Of a stretch of DNA of 32,227 nt, positions 31,432 to 32,227 are shown piece after piece (position 1 is the first letter of the stretch; each line of letters begins with the position of its first letter). Source of the DNA: Pseudomonadota bacterium (lineage in GTDB: Bacteria; Pseudomonadota; Gammaproteobacteria; Burkholderiales; Casimicrobiaceae); contig JAFEDG010000014.1 of NCBI GenBank assembly GCA_018241745.1, forward strand, positions 1-32,227, read 5' to 3'. A program made the translations under genes and the position numbers. The notes beneath the pieces were generated by a model. The model made no database searches. It was not told the origin of the DNA and was given only the letters and a program-made list of their open reading frames with translations.

Positions 31432-31559
31432 GGATGGGGGTGGCGGTGAGGCGTTACCTAGGATAGCAGGCAGCCCCAGCAGACATTTGCGGGGCATTTG
31501 CACCTTCGCAGATGGCGGCCGCGGACTCGCAACCCAAGGGAAAAGGAGTCATGGCGTGG

Positions 31560-31565
31560 TAAAAT
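31560..31565 (+). promoter_or_regulatory. -10 box for tRNA-Ser
   Basis: TAAAAT 11 nt before the mature tRNA 5' end, followed by the GC-rich discriminator stretch GCGCGTCCCGC typical of stable-RNA promoters. The -35 is not clear. Confidence 0.5.
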
Positions 31566-31576
31566 GCGCGTCCCGC

Positions 31577-31664
31577 GGAGAGTTGGCCGAGTGGTCGAAG
31601 GCGCCTGACTCGAAATCAGGTATAGGGCAACCTATCGGGGGTTCGAATCCCTCACTCTCCGCCA
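31577..31664 (+). tRNA. tRNA-Ser (anticodon CGA)
   Basis: A complete 88-nt class II tRNA including an encoded CCA end (31662-31664). The acceptor stem GGAGAGT (31577-31583) pairs with ACTCTCC (31654-31660). The anticodon stem CCTGA/TCAGG encloses the loop CTCGAAA, so the anticodon is CGA (31611-31613), reading UCG. A long variable arm (TATAGGGCAACCTAT region) and GTTCGAATCC in the T arm fit serine tRNAs. Confidence 0.96.
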
Positions 31665-31877
31665 GTTCCCCTCTGTACGTACTGGAGACACGGGGTCCCA
31701 GTCCGTACCGGTACCGCCTCTCCCACCGGCAAACGCCCCCTGCGGGTCGATCGTCCGCGCGGTGCCGCTACGCTGCGTTCTCCCATGCGCTTTGTGCCTA
31801 CATGGACATGCGCGTTCCGCTGATGCCTCCCGCGCGGCACGCTCCGTAGGCTCATGTGCAGACAAACGGAGAATGGC

Positions 31878-32036
31878 ATGTCCCTAGGGCCGATACTGCT
31901 GATCCTTCTGATCCTCATCATCATTGGTGCGCTGCCCTCATGGCCCTACAGCCGCGGGTGGGGGTACTACCCGAGTGGCATCGGCGGTCTCATCCTGATC
32001 GTGGTCGTCGTGTTGCTGCTGATGGGTCGCTTGTAA
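31878..32036 (+). CDS. DUF3309 family small membrane protein
   Basis: A 52-residue peptide with two hydrophobic segments (~4-18 and ~36-50) separated by the conserved PSWPYSRGWGYYPSG linker, which I recognise as DUF3309. The function is unknown; such peptides are often found with stress-related small genes in proteobacteria. GGAG lies 8-9 nt before the ATG at 31878. The 213 nt between the tRNA and this gene shows no further gene. The lysine-rich gene follows 14 nt later, so the two may be co-transcribed. Confidence 0.8.
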   Translation: MSLGPILLILLILIIIGALPSWPYSRGWGYYPSGIGGLILIVVVVLLLMGRL

Positions 32037-32050
32037 CGTGGAGGTCCAGC

Positions 32051-32227
32051 ATGGCTACGGCAAAATCATCGAAGCGCTCGACCAAGAAGGCGTCACGCAA
32101 GTCGGCGCGTAAATCCTCGGCGACGAAGTCCACGCGCAAGACCGCCAAGCGGACGACCAAGGGCCGCAAGACCGCCAAGACGGCGAGCCGCTCGGCCGCA
32201 AAGTCGGCCAACCGGGGTCGCACGACC
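32051..32227 (+). CDS. Lysine/arginine-rich histone H1-like protein, partial
   Basis: The first 59 residues of a very basic, low-complexity protein cut by the right edge. It consists almost entirely of Lys, Arg, Ala, Ser and Thr in short KS/KTAKR-type repeats (start MATAKSSKRSTKKASRKS). This resembles the C-terminal tails of eukaryotic H1-like bacterial proteins (AlgP or HctB type) that bind DNA non-specifically. GAGG lies before the ATG at 32051. Because the end is missing, a folded C-terminal domain cannot be excluded. Assignment rests on composition only. Confidence 0.65.
   Translation, partial: MATAKSSKRSTKKASRKSARKSSATKSTRKTAKRTTKGRKTAKTASRSAAKSANRGRTT

Overview
The window looks like chromosomal housekeeping DNA from a high-GC betaproteobacterium, most likely Burkholderiales or a close relative. 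Three things suggest this: two orphan Bug/TctC-type periplasmic receptors, a DUF3579 gene beside rpsT and murJ, and the divergent fur/bamE and yhbY/rlmE-ftsH-folP-glmM arrangements. This is inferred from gene content and order; no database was searched. I see no prophage, insertion sequence, CRISPR array or rRNA.

Layout. 1-4.1 kb: a cut-off Fpg-like glycosylase, argG, and a minus-strand set of argF, a remnant VOC gene and a Bug receptor. 4.2-9.1 kb: a TPR-like/GGDEF diguanylate cyclase, DUF3579, rpsT, murJ and fur. 9.1-16.3 kb: bamE-dapB, then carA-gmhA-carB, then greA. 16.3-22.4 kb: a small unknown gene, yhbY divergent from rlmE, then ftsH, folP and glmM. 22.4-27.5 kb: a 107-nt imperfect hairpin, relA, a second Bug receptor, msrB and a LysR regulator. 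27.6-32.2 kb: two small unknown genes, moaA-mobA-moeA, tRNA-Ser(CGA), a DUF3309 membrane peptide and a lysine-rich basic protein cut by the right edge.

The genes cover arginine and pyrimidine supply (argG and argF, with carAB providing the shared carbamoyl phosphate), lysine and cell-wall precursors (dapB, glmM, murJ), LPS heptose (gmhA), folate, outer-membrane assembly (bamE), stress and quality control (relA, ftsH, greA, rlmE) and molybdenum cofactor synthesis.

I did not find a complete new multi-gene system. The most unusual material is non-coding. Five copies of a REP-like palindrome (core AGGGTCCGACCCT) sit at gene ends, and three of them supply the stop codon of the adjacent gene (argG, the Bug gene and greA). 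Other points are intrinsic terminators directly in front of greA and folP, an apparently leaderless relA, gmhA embedded between carA and carB, a VOC gene with a clean in-frame internal deletion, and an altered pterin-site motif in FolP.
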